Origin: Macrothele yani
Taxonomy: Eukaryota > Arthropoda > Arachnida > Araneae > Macrothelidae
Length of the DNA stretch: 64,000 bases
Direction: 5' to 3'
NCBI GenBank assembly: GCA_039090855.1
Contig: CM077010.1
Location: 44,596,905 to 44,660,904 of the forward strand
Shown here piece after piece: positions 33,037 to 43,864 of this stretch. Below the pieces are notes generated by a model, which was not told the DNA's origin, made no database searches, and saw only the letters and a list, made by a program, of their open reading frames with translations. Numbering within the stretch: the stretch's first letter is position 1; each line of letters begins with the position of its first letter. Position numbers and translations under genes: made by a program.

Positions 33037-33970
33037 CGGGGTGATTCATTAAGAAGTACACAGTTTCCAGATGCTGTAAAATAGTAACAGCTGAAGACAC
33101 GGACCACAACTGCGAACCGCTAGGTAGATGAATTGAAAGTTTGTGTCCCGCTACTGAGGGAAGAGACGTAGACGACAGCGCGCGTGGCACGTGACTAGTC
33201 AGTCAAAATGGCAGCGTCTGCAAAGGAGAATGCGTTTTGTGTTCTTGAATTGAACAAAACGGAATCTCTAACTGTTCTGAAACGGCATTTTCTATCACGA
33301 TTCGGAAAAGAAGCTCCAACCAGAAAATCCATCTACGATTGGCATAAAAAATTAATTTGAAACTACGGACTGTTGGTGCAAATTTAAAATTCCTGGAGGA
33401 CTGCGTGTATCGGAAAAAAGTCGTCGATAGTGTTTGCACCGCCATTCAACGAAGCTCTGGAAATGTTAAGTCTTTGGTTGATGCCACAGTTGCAGGACGA
33501 CAGTGGCAACTGCATGCTCCAATTGGATGGTGCACCACCGCACTGGTTAGGTGACGTGTGAGATTATCTCGATGAACACCTTCCTCACCGATGGATTGGA
33601 CGAGCTGCGGATTACAACATGCCACTGACCTAAGAAATTCTGACTTAACACCTTGTGACTTTTTCCTGAAGGGGTACGTAAAGACAAGGTATTCGCCCTT
33701 CCCCTTCCTGTTGATCTAGCGGAGCTGAAACAGCGTATTACAGCCACTATCACTACACTTGATTCAGATATCTTACCTCGCGTTTGGGCAGAAATGGATT
33801 ACCGGCTCGATATGCGTCATGTGACTAAGGGTGCACACATAGAACATCTGTGACTGTCTCTAAAAAAAAACTTGAAACATTCCCGTGTGTTACAGGTAAC
33901 ATAAAATATTTTACATTGTTCTTGTTTTTATAGTGCGTTGAAACTGTATGCTTCTTTATGAATCACCCTG
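33037..33970 (+). mobile_element. Small DDE transposon with ~30-bp inverted repeats
   Basis: Left end C(G)GGGTGATTCATTAAGAAG at 33037 and right end, its inverse, to 33970 (GAAACTGTATGCTTCTTTATGAATCACCCTG in two parts). 934 bp, internally deleted. TA precedes the left end. Ends resemble, but are not the same as, those of the 5020-6557 element, which also begins CAGGGTGATT. Confidence 0.8.
33208..33853 (+). pseudogene. DDE transposase (DUF4817-like group), deleted and frameshifted
   Basis: Starts ATG 33208: 'AKENAFCVLELNKTESLTVL', 'KRHFLSRFGKEAPTRKSIYD', 'WHKK' is the N-terminal helix-turn-helix; a stop follows at once. The linker and first catalytic Asp region are missing. The second half reads 'LQLDGAPPHWLGDV' (second Asp), 'YLDEHLPHRWIGRAADYNMP', 'TPCDFFLKGYVK', and the C-terminus 'VTKGAHIEHL' ends at 33853. 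At least three frame changes. Confidence 0.8.
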
Positions 33971-35165
33971 TTTTTACACGTCTTAGTACTAAAACCGCGC
34001 AACGTGAAAATTATAAAATTAGTGGCACGTCTTGCTCACAACTCACATTCATATGGATGATTTTTAGAAGTGTAGATATCGCGACAACTGCTGTAATTTG
34101 TTTGCGCCTTCTACAGGAAAAACTTTGCATCACTGAATTTCAAAATTATGCAAATCATCATTCGCATGGTTATCCCTATTCGATACGAGGAGAAATAGAG
34201 TCTGAACTATGCCTAAATGAAGATACCTATCTACAAACGGAGGAACGGGTAATGCAACGCTGTGATTGCTGACATTTCTTCCATTCACTGTTTTTCGTCT
34301 TTTCCAGAAGACGTGATACAAAAATAGTCACCTGGGATTTCAATGAGACCTGATGCTGCTTCAACTTCTAATCAGAGAGTACACCAGCTAGAAACAGCAT
34401 TTTAGATCGATGTACTAATTCTCAGCGGATTCACAGTTCTGAAGGCGGCTTATCAGTGAGATATAACGCATAGCAGCAGAGACTTGTAAACATATCGAAC
34501 AGGATTAAAATTAATCATGTAAGCCGCTCCAATCAGTATAGCTTACCGCGTTCTCTGCCAAATATCAATCCACCAATCTACGATAGTGAGGAAGGGTTTT
34601 AATGTCATAGAAGAAGACTTCACGGTTTGCTACAACATATGTTGGGAAAGTATTAGGCCAATTCAAATGAACAATATCCTGGAAATTCGTGAAAATACTA
34701 TCTCTTAGAATTATTTGTAGTACATATAAAACTTTACAGCGGCCATATGATCTATAAAGACTCATTCGTAGTTTTTCATTAATCAAATGGGTTATAAAGA
34801 AGTCTTAACTGTAATATAAATTGGTATGCGTCTTTTTTAGCAAATTTATGGTTGCGAACCCATTGCAGAATGATTTTATTATGGAGACCGCATGTCGCCA
34901 TGTAAACAAAACAACGGGATTAAAAATTATAAATATATATGCATTACGAAAAGACATTTGTTTTATATTCACCAATATTACTTACATTTATTAATTAAAA
35001 ATTTCAAAATATTTCAGCTAATTAGAAATAATGTGTAGCAAATACTGAAACAAAAAACAAACACAATTAGTAGAAGGAAACAACTACACCTTTGTTTGAC
35101 AGTGTGAAAGTTTAGCTTGAGTCTTGGGAATTATGCCTCCATTCTCGGTTTTATACTTGAGATCG
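33971..35165. other. Unassigned AT-rich stretch
   Basis: No recognisable gene. A weak fragment of the 26-27.5 kb repeat lies near 34010-34110. Confidence 0.4.
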
Positions 35166-35328
35166 TATAACGAAGTAAATTTTCTCCGTCATTTTTATCT
35201 ACGCCGGGGCTCGAACCCAGGTCCCCACATTCCGGAATAAGTCGCTCTACCAAGTGAGCTACGCGGACGTTCGTTCTTGCTGCTATCTGCCTTTATGTCG
35301 GGTGCATCCTGCGGCGAAGGCACGTCAC
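35166..35328 (-). repeat. TRIM LTR-c
   Basis: Minus-strand start TGTGACGTGCC at 35328. Preceded by a purine-rich stretch interrupted by one T, inside the shortened second internal region. Confidence 0.8.
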
Positions 35329-35486
35329 ATCCACCCCCCCTTCCAAAAAATAAAATTCACACACATTTATTTTTCGAAACGCTGAAGAAGGGATTCTCTT
35401 AATTTTCCTATCTCGCGGTGTGGAGAGAATATCCCACCACTTCGAGATCTTGAACGGCAGGGTCATCCGGGAAGTTCCGGCGCCAT

Positions 35487-35649
35487 TATAACGAAGTAAA
35501 TTTCTCCGTCGTTTTTGTCTATGCCGGGGCTCGAACCCGGGTCCCCTCATTCCGGAATAAGTCGCTCTACCAATTGAGCTACGCAGACGTTAGTTCTCGC
35601 TGCTATCTGCCTTTATGTCGCGTGCATCCTGCTGCGCAGGCACGTCACA
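35487..35649 (-). repeat. TRIM LTR-b
   Basis: Preceded on the minus strand by purine tract GGGAGGGGGAGA (35650-35661) and followed, after one base, by primer site TGGCGCCGGAAC (35474-35485). Confidence 0.85.
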
Positions 35650-35911
35650 TCTCCCCCTCCCGAAAGAGAGCCGGGGGCATGGCCCACGGGTCAGCCGTGA
35701 CCATGAATCGTTGCAGGCAGCCATCCGCTGTAGAACGTGCGCGTGAGAACTCCCAGTCAATTTGGTGTGTGGAATGCAACGTCACACACATTTATTTTTC
35801 GTAGCGCTGAAGAAGGGATTCTCTTATTTTTCCTATCTCGCGGTGTGGAAAGAACATCACACCACTTCGAGATCTTGAACGGCCGGGTCGTCCGGGAAGT
35901 TCCGGCGCCAT

Positions 35912-36074
35912 TATAACGAAGTAAATTTCTCCGTCGTTTTTGTCCATGCCGGGGCTCGAACCCGGGTCCCCTCATTCCGGAATAAGTCGCTCTACCAATT
36001 GAGCTAAGCGGACGTTCGGTCTCGCTGCTATCTGCCTTTATATCGCGTGCGTCCTGCGGGGCAGACACGTTGCA
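35912..36074 (-). repeat. TRIM LTR-a
   Basis: Outermost 5' LTR. Its first bases are TGCAACG where the others have TGTGACG. Followed after one base by TGGCGCCGGAAC (35899-35910). Confidence 0.85.
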
Positions 36075-36469
36075 ATCGTTACTCTGAGATCATCTTTAAC
36101 TTTTAAGCATAGTGCTGTCATTATCTTGCATTTCTAAGCACATGACACATTTAGGGTTAATAATAGCAAAAATAAACCCAAAAGATATGTAACTCTTCTG
36201 ATATTTACGTTCTCTTTAATAGTTAATTATGGACTCACCGGATTCCGCTTCTTGGTGTAATGGCGCTGGATAATTAGGCATAGTCTTGTCAGAAACTATA
36301 CATTCTAATCTCGGTTTTGTAATATCTGAACTGCTGTCATTACTGGAACAGTTACCACAGGAGTTGCTACGCCCTTTTAATAACCAGTTATCCATGTTTC
36401 AAACACCGTCAGAATTGCAAATAAAACAATATTGATTGAGTTATAAACATTCATCGAAATACAGGCCTT

Positions 36470-36588
36470 GGGACCTGGGGGGTTCCGTGGGCTAAGCGAT
36501 GGCTTCTGATCATTCGCCCGAGATGGGTCCCGGTTAGTATCCCGGTGAAACATGGATGTTTGTGTTTGTCTTTCGGCACTGGCTTTCA
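36470..36588 (+). repeat. tRNA-derived SINE, 5' half
   Basis: tRNA-like head (GTGGGCTAAGCGATGGC, TGATCATTCGCCCGAGATGG, decayed B box) followed by 'CATGGATGTTTGTGTTTGTC' and 'CGGCACTGGCTTTC'. It breaks off into the tandem repeat beginning at about 36589. Confidence 0.75.
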
Positions 36589-36840
36589 ATGTGTTACTTG
36601 ATCAACACTGGCTCTCTGTGCACATTGGTCATTTAGCATACTCTAAAATCCATGTTTAATGTGTACTTGTTCATAATGTGTTAATTGATCAACACTGGCT
36701 CTCTGTGTAAATTGTTCAATTGGCATACTGTAATCCCTGTATGATATGTACTTGTTGATGTGAAAAATCTGTATCCTGTATATGTCTGCCAGTTTGTCAA
36801 ATCTGTATCCTGTATATGTCTGCCTGTATATGTCTCCCAG
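36589..36840. repeat. Short tandem duplications
   Basis: 'TTGATCAACACTGGCTCTCT' with flanking sequence occurs twice about 80-90 bp apart (36598, 36678), and 'AATCTGTATCCTGTATATGT' occurs twice between 36766 and 36822. 'CACTGGCTCTC' is also a SINE phrase, so the array may have started from the adjoining SINE. Confidence 0.7.
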
Positions 36841-36984
36841 TTGGAAACGGGTCAAAAATTTCGGACACCGACCTGACCCGACCCGATCCAGACCCGTAAC
36901 TGACCCGGAAAAATCTGCTTTGAACTATAAATTCCATCACAGCCTCTCCTTGACAAATGTCAACCCTGCCTTCTCGTGGTGCAT

Positions 36985-37246
36985 CCTGTTCCCACTAAAG
37001 GGTCTCTGACGACCGCAAATAGCGGTATAACTATACCATAGGGATTAGAGGAAATGCTATCCCACATTCACCAACCCGCTTGGCCAGCGTGGTGAGTTAT
37101 GGCCAAACTCCTCCAAAATGACTCCACAACTTAAATCTTAGGCCTCATTCTCCGGCAGCTGGAATGTACCTGTCCAAGGCAGAGGCCAGTGCTACACGAA
37201 GGCAGAGGGTGCTAAGAATCCCCGGAGGACCGGACTAGGCTGCCAT
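36985..37246 (+). other. Probable 5' leader of the RTE-like LINE
   Basis: Non-coding sequence between the preceding repeats and the LINE ORF. The insertion start is not marked by a visible target duplication; 36985 is my estimate from a change in composition. Confidence 0.35.
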
Positions 37247-40084
37247 TTGATGCTGACCTTGGCTACGTTTAATGGACGCTCCCTATCTTCTGATTCAAGG
37301 ATTCTTGAATTGGAAGAGGAACTACAAATGATCAAGTGGGACATCGTCGGGCTAAGTGAGGTAAGGAGAAAAGGAGAAGATCTCATTGAACTGAAAGGTG
37401 GACATCTCTTCTACTATCGTGGGACAGATACTGTCAGAACTAGTGGTGTTGGTTTTATAATAAACAAGAAACTGAAGGATAAAGTTGTAGAAGTTGAAAG
37501 TTCCTCTGACAGAGCTGCACGACTCGTTATCCAACTCTCGAGAAGATACCAGGCTCAGATAATTCAAACTTATGCACCCACCACAAGTCATCCTGAAGAA
37601 GAAATTGAAGAATTTTATGAGGAAATTCGTCATCTAAATAATAAAGGTAAGCAGCACTTGAAGATAATTATAGGAGATTTCAATGAAAAAATAGGGCAAC
37701 GGCAACAGAATGAAACTTCAGTAGGTAAATTCGGTCACGGCAACAGAAACCAGCGTGGAAATACTCTCGTTGAGTTTGCAGAGGCAGAAGGGTTTTTCAT
37801 CTTAAACTCCTTTTTCAAGAAAAAGCAGCACAGGAAATGGACATGGAGACATCCAAATGAGACGACAAGTGAAATTGATTTTATTATGTGTAACAAAAAA
37901 TTCGTCATAGAAGACTGCAGTGTGCTAAACAAGTTCAACACAGGTAGTGACCAGAGATTGGTGAGATGTAAGATGCACCTCAACACTAAACTCAAACGTG
38001 GCAAGCTCATAAGACAAACAAAATGTATTGACATAACCAACCTTAAAAGACACCATAATACCTTCAAGTTGGAACTGAAGAACAGATTCTCTGCTTTAGA
38101 AGGCCTAACATCGGAAGAAGTGGATATTTCTAAAGTTAACAGAAAAGTAACCAAAGCTCTTATGGAAACAGCAACAGAATTAGCTGGGTCTAAGAACAAG
38201 TTGCATGTGAACAAATTATCAGGAAAAACCAAAATGTTGATGCAAAAAAGGAGAGAGATGAGGACAACTAAAGAAGATGCGACTTCCAAAGTGAAATACA
38301 TAGAGCTACACAAGACAGCACGAAAAAGTATCACTGAAGACGTAAAAAAATTCAACTGTGAACTAGTGAGGAAAGCAATTGAAAACAACCAAAGCCTAAA
38401 GATAGCAAAGGGACATCTCAGTAAAGGAAGAAAACAGATTATGGCACTGAGAAAAGAGGATGGTTCTGTAACAAGAAATAGAGGCGAAATTTTGACAAGA
38501 GTGAAAGATTTCTACTCCACATTATATGAAAGGGATGATACATGTATCACTCCAGACATCATGAAAGGTACCAGTACCAGAGTTCTTCCAGTCCTCCCAG
38601 CAGAAGTTGCACATGCAATCAAGAACATGAAGCGGGGGAAAGCTCCAGGAGAAGTTGGAATTACTGTAGACATCATACAAGAAGCAAGTGGAGATATCGA
38701 AACAGTACTCGCCCAAATTTTCACTCGATGCCTTAATGAAAGGAAGATTCTTGAGGATTGGAACAACGCTACAATGATCTTGCTACATAAAAAAGGCGAC
38801 ATTGAGGATTTCAGTAACTACAGATCTATCAGCCTCCTATCAGTGGTTTATAAAATCTTCACTAAAGTTATTTCACACCGCTTGAAGGTGACACTGGACA
38901 TGGCTCAACCGAGAGAACAAGCTGGATTCAGGAGTGGCTACAGCACAATAGATCATATCCACGTACTGAGAGAACTAATTGAAAGAGCGAGGGAATATGA
39001 ATTTCCATTGTGCATGGCTTTTATCGATTATGAAAAAGCCTTTGATTCGGTGAAAATATCAACAGTTTCAATGGCTCTGAAATCCTGCGGTATTGAAGAT
39101 GCGTACATTAATATTATTAATAACATCTATGAAAATGCAAGTGCAAAGATTCGGCTGTTTGAAAATACAACACACATAAAAATTGGAAAAGGAGTGAGAC
39201 AAGGTGACACCATATCTCCGAAGCTCTTAAACGCCACATTGGAAAATGTCTTTCAATCACTGAACTGGGAAAACAAAGGGATAAAGATTAATGGAGATTA
39301 TATAACCCACCTTCGTTTTGCTGATGACGTAGTCATTTTTGCAACTACCCCATCAGAGCTGTAGAGTATGATCCAGGAACTTGCTGACAAGAGTAAAGAA
39401 GTGGGATTAAAAATGAACTTTCAGAAGACAAAAGTGATGTTCAATGCTTTTACAAGAAATGAAGATTTATCGATTGATGGAGAAAAGCTGGAGATAACAG
39501 ATACGTACATTTATCTTGGACAGCAGATATCAAGTGAGGGTCACATTGATGAAGAAATTAATCACCGTACAAAACTTGCCTGGAGAGCTTTTGGAAGAAA
39601 CAGCATAATTTTCATGAGCAATATGCCATTATGTCTTAAAAGAAAAGTGTTTGATCAATGCATCCTTCCAGTGCTTACGTATGGTGCAGAGACGTGGACC
39701 TTAACTAAAAGAGACATACAAAGGCTGCAGACAACTCAAAGAAGCATATGGAGAGGTACATACTTGGTGTAACCAGGAGAGATAGGAAGAGGAACTCGTG
39801 GATCCGAAAATATGACAAGAAGTTAAGACATCATGATTAGAGTTAAATCCCTGAAATGGCAATGGGCTGGGCATACTGCCAGAAGGACAGACCATCGATG
39901 GACAGCCGAAATTTTAGATTGGATTTCAAGGGACAGGAAAAGACCCAGAAGAAAACCACATGGGATAAGGGTGGATGAAATTCGAAAGTATGTGGGAGTG
40001 ACATGGAGGAGACTGGCACAAGACAGACCGTTGTGGAGGAAACTTGGGGAGACCTTCGTCCAGCAGTGGATTGATAATGGTTGA
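37247..40084 (+). pseudogene. RTE-like LINE endonuclease/reverse transcriptase, nearly full-length
   Basis: Apurinic-type endonuclease at the N-terminus: 'LATFNGRSLS', 'WDIVGLSEVRRKGED', 'IIGDFNEKIG', 'TSEIDFIMCNK', 'GSDQRLVRCKM'. Reverse transcriptase follows: 'GKAPGEVGI', 'NYRSISLLSVVYKIFTKVIS', 'QAGFRSGYSTIDHI', 'AFIDYEKAFDSV', 'GVRQGDTISP', and FADD (39317-39328). The frame runs unbroken for 705 codons to a TAG at 39362-39364; the copy at 42961 has CAG there. It then continues in the same frame to 39772, where a 2-base insertion shifts it; the last part resumes at 39833. The C-terminus has 'QCILPVLTYGAETWTL'. Translation may start at ATG 37247, though the frame is open further upstream to about 37140. 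RTE-like by domain layout and microsatellite-like tail; not confirmed. Confidence 0.9.
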
Positions 40085-40101
40085 TAATGATGATGATGAC
40101 G

Positions 40102-40136
<35 letters not shown>
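40084..40136. repeat. LINE 3' microsatellite tail and (AT)n
   Basis: GATAATGATGATGATGACG, typical of the short-repeat tails of RTE elements, runs into (AT)n at 40104-40136. Confidence 0.8.
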
Positions 40137-40139
<3 letters not shown>

Positions 40140-40266
40140 TCCCAATAATTGCCTGATATTTAATAATTGGAATCCTTTTTTAATAATAAAATTTGGTTAC
40201 TTGCTAAATTTTAGCGTTATTTTTAGTGACACTACTTTGCATAATCTAGAAGTAATGGCTGACTAT

Positions 40267-40490
40267 TTTTTTTTTTTTTGATTGGAGGTTTTACGACCAC
40301 CGTGAGCGACTCAATGGGCTATAAGCAGTCGCCCGTTCCTAATTTAAGGGTCACTGGCTCCAGGAAGGCGAGAGAGCCAGTGCCGCCAAACAAACACAAC
40401 ATCCATGCCTCACCGGGATTCGAACCCGGACCACTTCCGGACGAATAACCTGAAAGCCAGCGCTTAGACCACTGCGCCACAGGGGGCGAC
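40267..40490 (-). repeat. tRNA-derived SINE with target duplication
   Basis: Full-length copy with poly-T head; flanked by GCTGACTAT at 40258-40266 and 40495-40503. The B box GGGATTCGAACCC is intact. Confidence 0.88.
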
Positions 40491-40559
40491 AGTAGCTGAC
40501 TATGACCGCGACCATTTAAAATATTACAAATGGGAATCATTGCTTACCATTACACAAAT

Positions 40560-40814
40560 ATATTTTTTTTTAATGTATTTAGATTGTTCACTCTTTCCAC
40601 GCTTTGATGGAGGTGTGCATACTTTCATATGGTCCGTTAAATTATTGGTTCTATAGTCTTTTATAACACCGACGGCATCTTTCTTTGTAATTATACACTT
40701 TCCACATTTTGTACTACAAGCAAGACCAAACATGACAGAATTATTAACCGGTTCCTTAATGAGACGAAATAATTTCCACGATTCACTCTTCCCCTTATGG
40801 TTTTGAACAAGCAC
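40560..40814 (-). pseudogene. hAT-type BED zinc-finger fragment
   Basis: The minus-strand frame reads 'ESWKLFRLIKEP', then 'CSTKCGKCIITKKDAVGVIK' and 'NNLTDHMKVC': the aromatic/Cx2C/Hx(3-4)C layout of a BED finger, the DNA-binding domain at the N-terminus of many hAT transposases and of some host proteins. No downstream catalytic domain is seen within the flanking sequence, so it is either a lone relic or a small exon. The stop follows shortly after the finger. Confidence 0.5.
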
Positions 40815-41387
40815 GTATTTGTTGGCCTCGACGCTTTCTCAACTTACTTAATAATAATCCATCCGTATTAACAAACAAGGAGTTAATTTCGACATGACAT
40901 GTCATGGAAATGGGATGTTAGCACATCAATCGCAAACCTCTGAATGCTGAATGTAAAAGATGTGATGTGAAAAGTAACTCAGTCATACAATGAACTTCGC
41001 ACGGACAGAGTGAATCAGCTGAGAAGCAGGCGAATGGCGTTTGCCTGTACCTTGCCCTGGACAATCTCACTGTAAAAGAACGCAAAGGCAGTACTTTTTT
41101 ACGATATGCTATCGGTGTGTGTGACGTCGGTCGATGGAAATCTTCGTAGCTTTAAGGAACAGACGACAATACTTTTGCATGGCAAATCATTATTGACTGC
41201 CTGGGCACCAGTATCGACTACAGAATTCCACAACGCACATGTTTCTTTGAAATATATTTTTCTCTTTTCAAAAATAAAACGGGAATAAAGCCGGTTCAAA
41301 ATCGGGTCAGGAACACCTTGACCCGACTCGTTGGACCCCCAAGAAATTGTAGACCCCATTCCATCTCTGCTCTGTACCACCACGTTC

Positions 41388-41437
41388 AATAAATCATTAA
41401 AAAAATATCTACCCAAAAAAAAAAAAAAAAAAAAAAA
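41388..41437 (+). other. AATAAA followed by a poly-A tract
   Basis: AATAAA at 41388-41393 and a 23-A run at 41415-41437. This is the 3' end pattern of a retrocopied polyadenylated RNA. The body upstream is not recognisable. Confidence 0.45.
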
Positions 41438-41487
41438 GAGGCCGTGAATTTAGTTGCACCAGCAGAACTCAGGCTGTGAAACAAGAG

Positions 41488-41997
41488 GGCGTGAGTGGAG
41501 GCGGAGAGAGTAGGAACTCTTGCGCAGTGCGTACCGCGTTTTTGCTGATGCGCACACCACATCTTCACCGAGACAGTCCTCGAGAATATTTGAGACAGAT
41601 CAAATCAGTTCATATGTAGAGGATTTTAGGAAGTGTCTGACCCCAGAACTTAAACAACCCTTAGAATAGGAAGCTAGGGCATTTGGGCTAGAGTGACCGA
41701 TAGGAAAGTGGCACGAAAGCGAGGTTGAAAGGGGGAGGAACACGCCCTTATTTATTACCAGAGGAAAGTACCCGGGATCCGACAGCTTAACGTGCCCATT
41801 CGACGCACGGCTGATATTTAGTGATTCCAGCGTTCGTACCTGCCTGGGATCGAAACCGATTTTTCTCCGTGAGACAGCTCACGATTGGGAGGAGGAGAGT
41901 GTAGGAACTCCTGCGCAGGACGTACCGCGGTTTTGCTGATGCGCGCATGTGACCTCTCCACCGAGACAGTCCGCGAGAGTATATGAGACAGCTCAGG
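41488..41997. repeat. Pair of ~110-bp direct repeats, 395 bp apart
   Basis: 41488-41597 and 41884-41997 share 'GAGAGTAGGAACTC', 'TGCGCAG', 'CGTACCGCG', 'TTTTGCTGATGCGC', 'CACCGAGACAGTCC' and 'GAGACAG' in the same order and direction. Could be terminal repeats of a small retroelement or a simple duplication. No primer site was recognised after the left copy. Confidence 0.65.
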
Positions 41998-42217
41998 ATT
42001 ACAAAGATTGCATATTATCTACTGTAATTTTAATCATGTTCTTTTGGTATCCACTCTATTTTCTATTTAAAAAAGAGAGTGAAAAAAACTAAAGAAATGG
42101 TGACCTCTCAGTATACTCTTTGCGACCCCAAAAAAGGGTCCCTACTCAAAAATTGCACACCCCCTATAACAAAGAGATAGCTAGAAAACATCTCAAAAAT
42201 TGATTGAATATTTGTTT

Positions 42218-42429
42218 TCTTTTATTTTGGGGTCTAGCGTCCCCCGCGAGCATCCCTATATGCTACGAACGATCGCTCATATTTATGTTGATACCACCAA
42301 TTCCACGGCAGGAAGAGAGCCAGTACCATAAAAAAGAGCACACTACCCATGTCTCATTAGGAACGAGTTCTTTCCCACGCTAGCTGAACGGTCACATGCC
42401 AGTACTTACACCACTGCGCCACCGGGGCG
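42218..42429 (-). repeat. Old tRNA-derived SINE
   Basis: Recognised by 'AGAGAGCCAGTACC', 'CACTACCCATG', and the end 'CACCACTGCGCCACCGGGGC'. The B box has decayed. Confidence 0.65.
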
Positions 42430-42960
42430 GGCTTTGAAAATTCAAACAATCACTGAATAAACAATGAACATATAGCTTAAAAGTGAAAATCTAAAATTTC
42501 AGAGTTAAGCGTCCAACGCAGATTTCCTTCGCATATAATTACTCAGTTAAAAGTATTGCGGAGTTTATGATTTACTTTTAGGTTCTAATGCAGAACAGAT
42601 AACAGAAAATGGGACGAGGAAAATAAACAATCTTTAATCTGTTGACTGCGTAAATTGAATTTGCTTCTCCTCAAGACACATGAAAATATCTGCAAAGAGG
42701 AGTTTGCACAGAAATAGAAAACAAAGGATTATTAAAGATGAGTTTTGCACTAAACATATTCGTCGCGGATGAAATTCTTAAATATAATCTTGAACAAGGC
42801 TGGAAAATGTTGTGCAGCCTCAGCACATATTTCCAGGGGGTAAAAAAACGCCAGATGCGCCGACAACTTCAAGGCCGGAGAGAATGGGAGATAAAAGGCA
42901 TCATCATAGTGACGAAAACTGAGGGCAATTATTTACACTTGACTTTTGAGGCTTCATTGC
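42430..42960. other. Unassigned stretch
   Basis: No recognisable gene; an ORF at 42738-42977 has no motif and simply runs into the LINE copy. Confidence 0.4.
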
Positions 42961-43767
42961 AAAGGGATAAAGATTAATGGAGATTATCTAACCCACCTTC
43001 GTTTTGCTGATGACGTAGTCATTTTTGCAACTACCCCATCAGAGCTGCAGAGTATGATCCAGGAACTTGCTGACAAGAGTAAAGAAGTGGGATTAAAAAT
43101 GAACTTTCAGAAGACAAAAGTGATGTTCAATGCTTTTACAAGAAATGAAGATTTATCAATTGATGGAGAAAAACTGGAGATAACAGATACGTATGTTTAT
43201 CTTGGACAGCAGATATCAAGTGAGGGTCACATTGATGAAGAAATTAATCGGCGTACAAAACTTGCCTGGAGAGCTTTTGGAAGAAACAGCATAATTTTCA
43301 AGAGCAATATGCCATTATGTCTTAAAAGAAAAGTGTTTGATCAATGCATCCTTCCAGTGCTTACGTATGGTGCAGAGACGTGGACCTTAACTAAAAGAGA
43401 CATACAAAAGCTGCAGACAACTCAAAGAGGCATGGAGAGGTGCATGCTTGGTATAACCAGGAGAGATAAGAAGAGGAACTCGTGGATCCGAAAAATGACG
43501 AGAGTGGAAGACATCGTGATCGGGGTTGAATCCCTGGGGTGGCGATGGGCTGGACATACTGCCAGAAGGACAGACCATAGATGGACAGCCGAAATTTTGG
43601 ATTGGATTCCAGGGGACAGGAGGAGACCCAGAGGGGGACCGCATGGGGGATGGGTGGATGAGATTCGTGGGTATGCGGGAGTGACATGGAGGAGACTGGC
43701 ACAAGACAGACCGTTGTGGAGGAAACTTGGGGAGACCTTCGTCCAGCAGTGGATTGATAATGGTTGA
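42961..43767 (+). pseudogene. 5'-truncated RTE-like LINE copy
   Basis: Near-identical to 39278-40084. It starts inside the reverse transcriptase palm just before FADD ('INGDYLTHLRFADDVVIFA') and keeps one open frame to the true C-terminus ('LWRKLGETFVQQWIDNG', stop near 43767), showing what the broken end of the other copy should look like: 'RRTDHRWTAEILDWIPGDRR' and 'GWVDEIRGYAGVTWRRLAQD'. 5' truncation is normal for target-primed reverse transcription. The tail ACAATGATGATACACACATG is short and non-poly-A. Without the catalytic N-terminal part it is not functional. Confidence 0.9.
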
Positions 43768-43864
43768 CAATGATGATACACACATGACATACATATCACT
43801 AAGCTGTTCTCTGAGATTCAGAGGTTAGCTCCAAAAAGAAATACAAACTTCCATATATTTTTAC

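Larger units (their letters stand above)
35166..36074 (-). mobile_element. TRIM with three LTRs (LTR-internal-LTR-internal-LTR)
   Basis: Read on the minus strand: LTR-a 36074-35912, internal 35911-35650, LTR-b 35649-35487, internal 35486-35329 (about 105 bp shorter by deletion), LTR-c 35328-35166. All LTRs are 163 bp, start TG, end TTATA and hold a tRNA-like domain. The outer flanks carry the same 4 bp, ATCG, at 35162-35165 and 36075-36078, so the whole array behaves as one insertion or grew by unequal recombination inside one. It is a different subfamily from the 5795-6390 copy, yet the LTRs, primer site, purine tract and hairpin are shared. Confidence 0.85.

Noticed and set aside
37735..38388. 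A 217-codon minus-strand ORF, hydrophobic and membrane-like
   Set aside because: It is the antisense of the LINE endonuclease/RT linker; the Leu/Ser-rich composition is the usual reverse complement of Lys/Glu-rich coding sequence.
41291..41345. Similarity of the GACCCGAC-rich phrases at 36.85-36.90 and 41.30-41.35 kb
   Set aside because: Only short GACCC-type runs are shared; I could not extend an alignment.
43387..43799. Overlapping minus-strand ORFs of 125-135 codons
   Set aside because: Antisense shadows of the RTE-like LINE C-terminus, which has clear family motifs on the plus strand.
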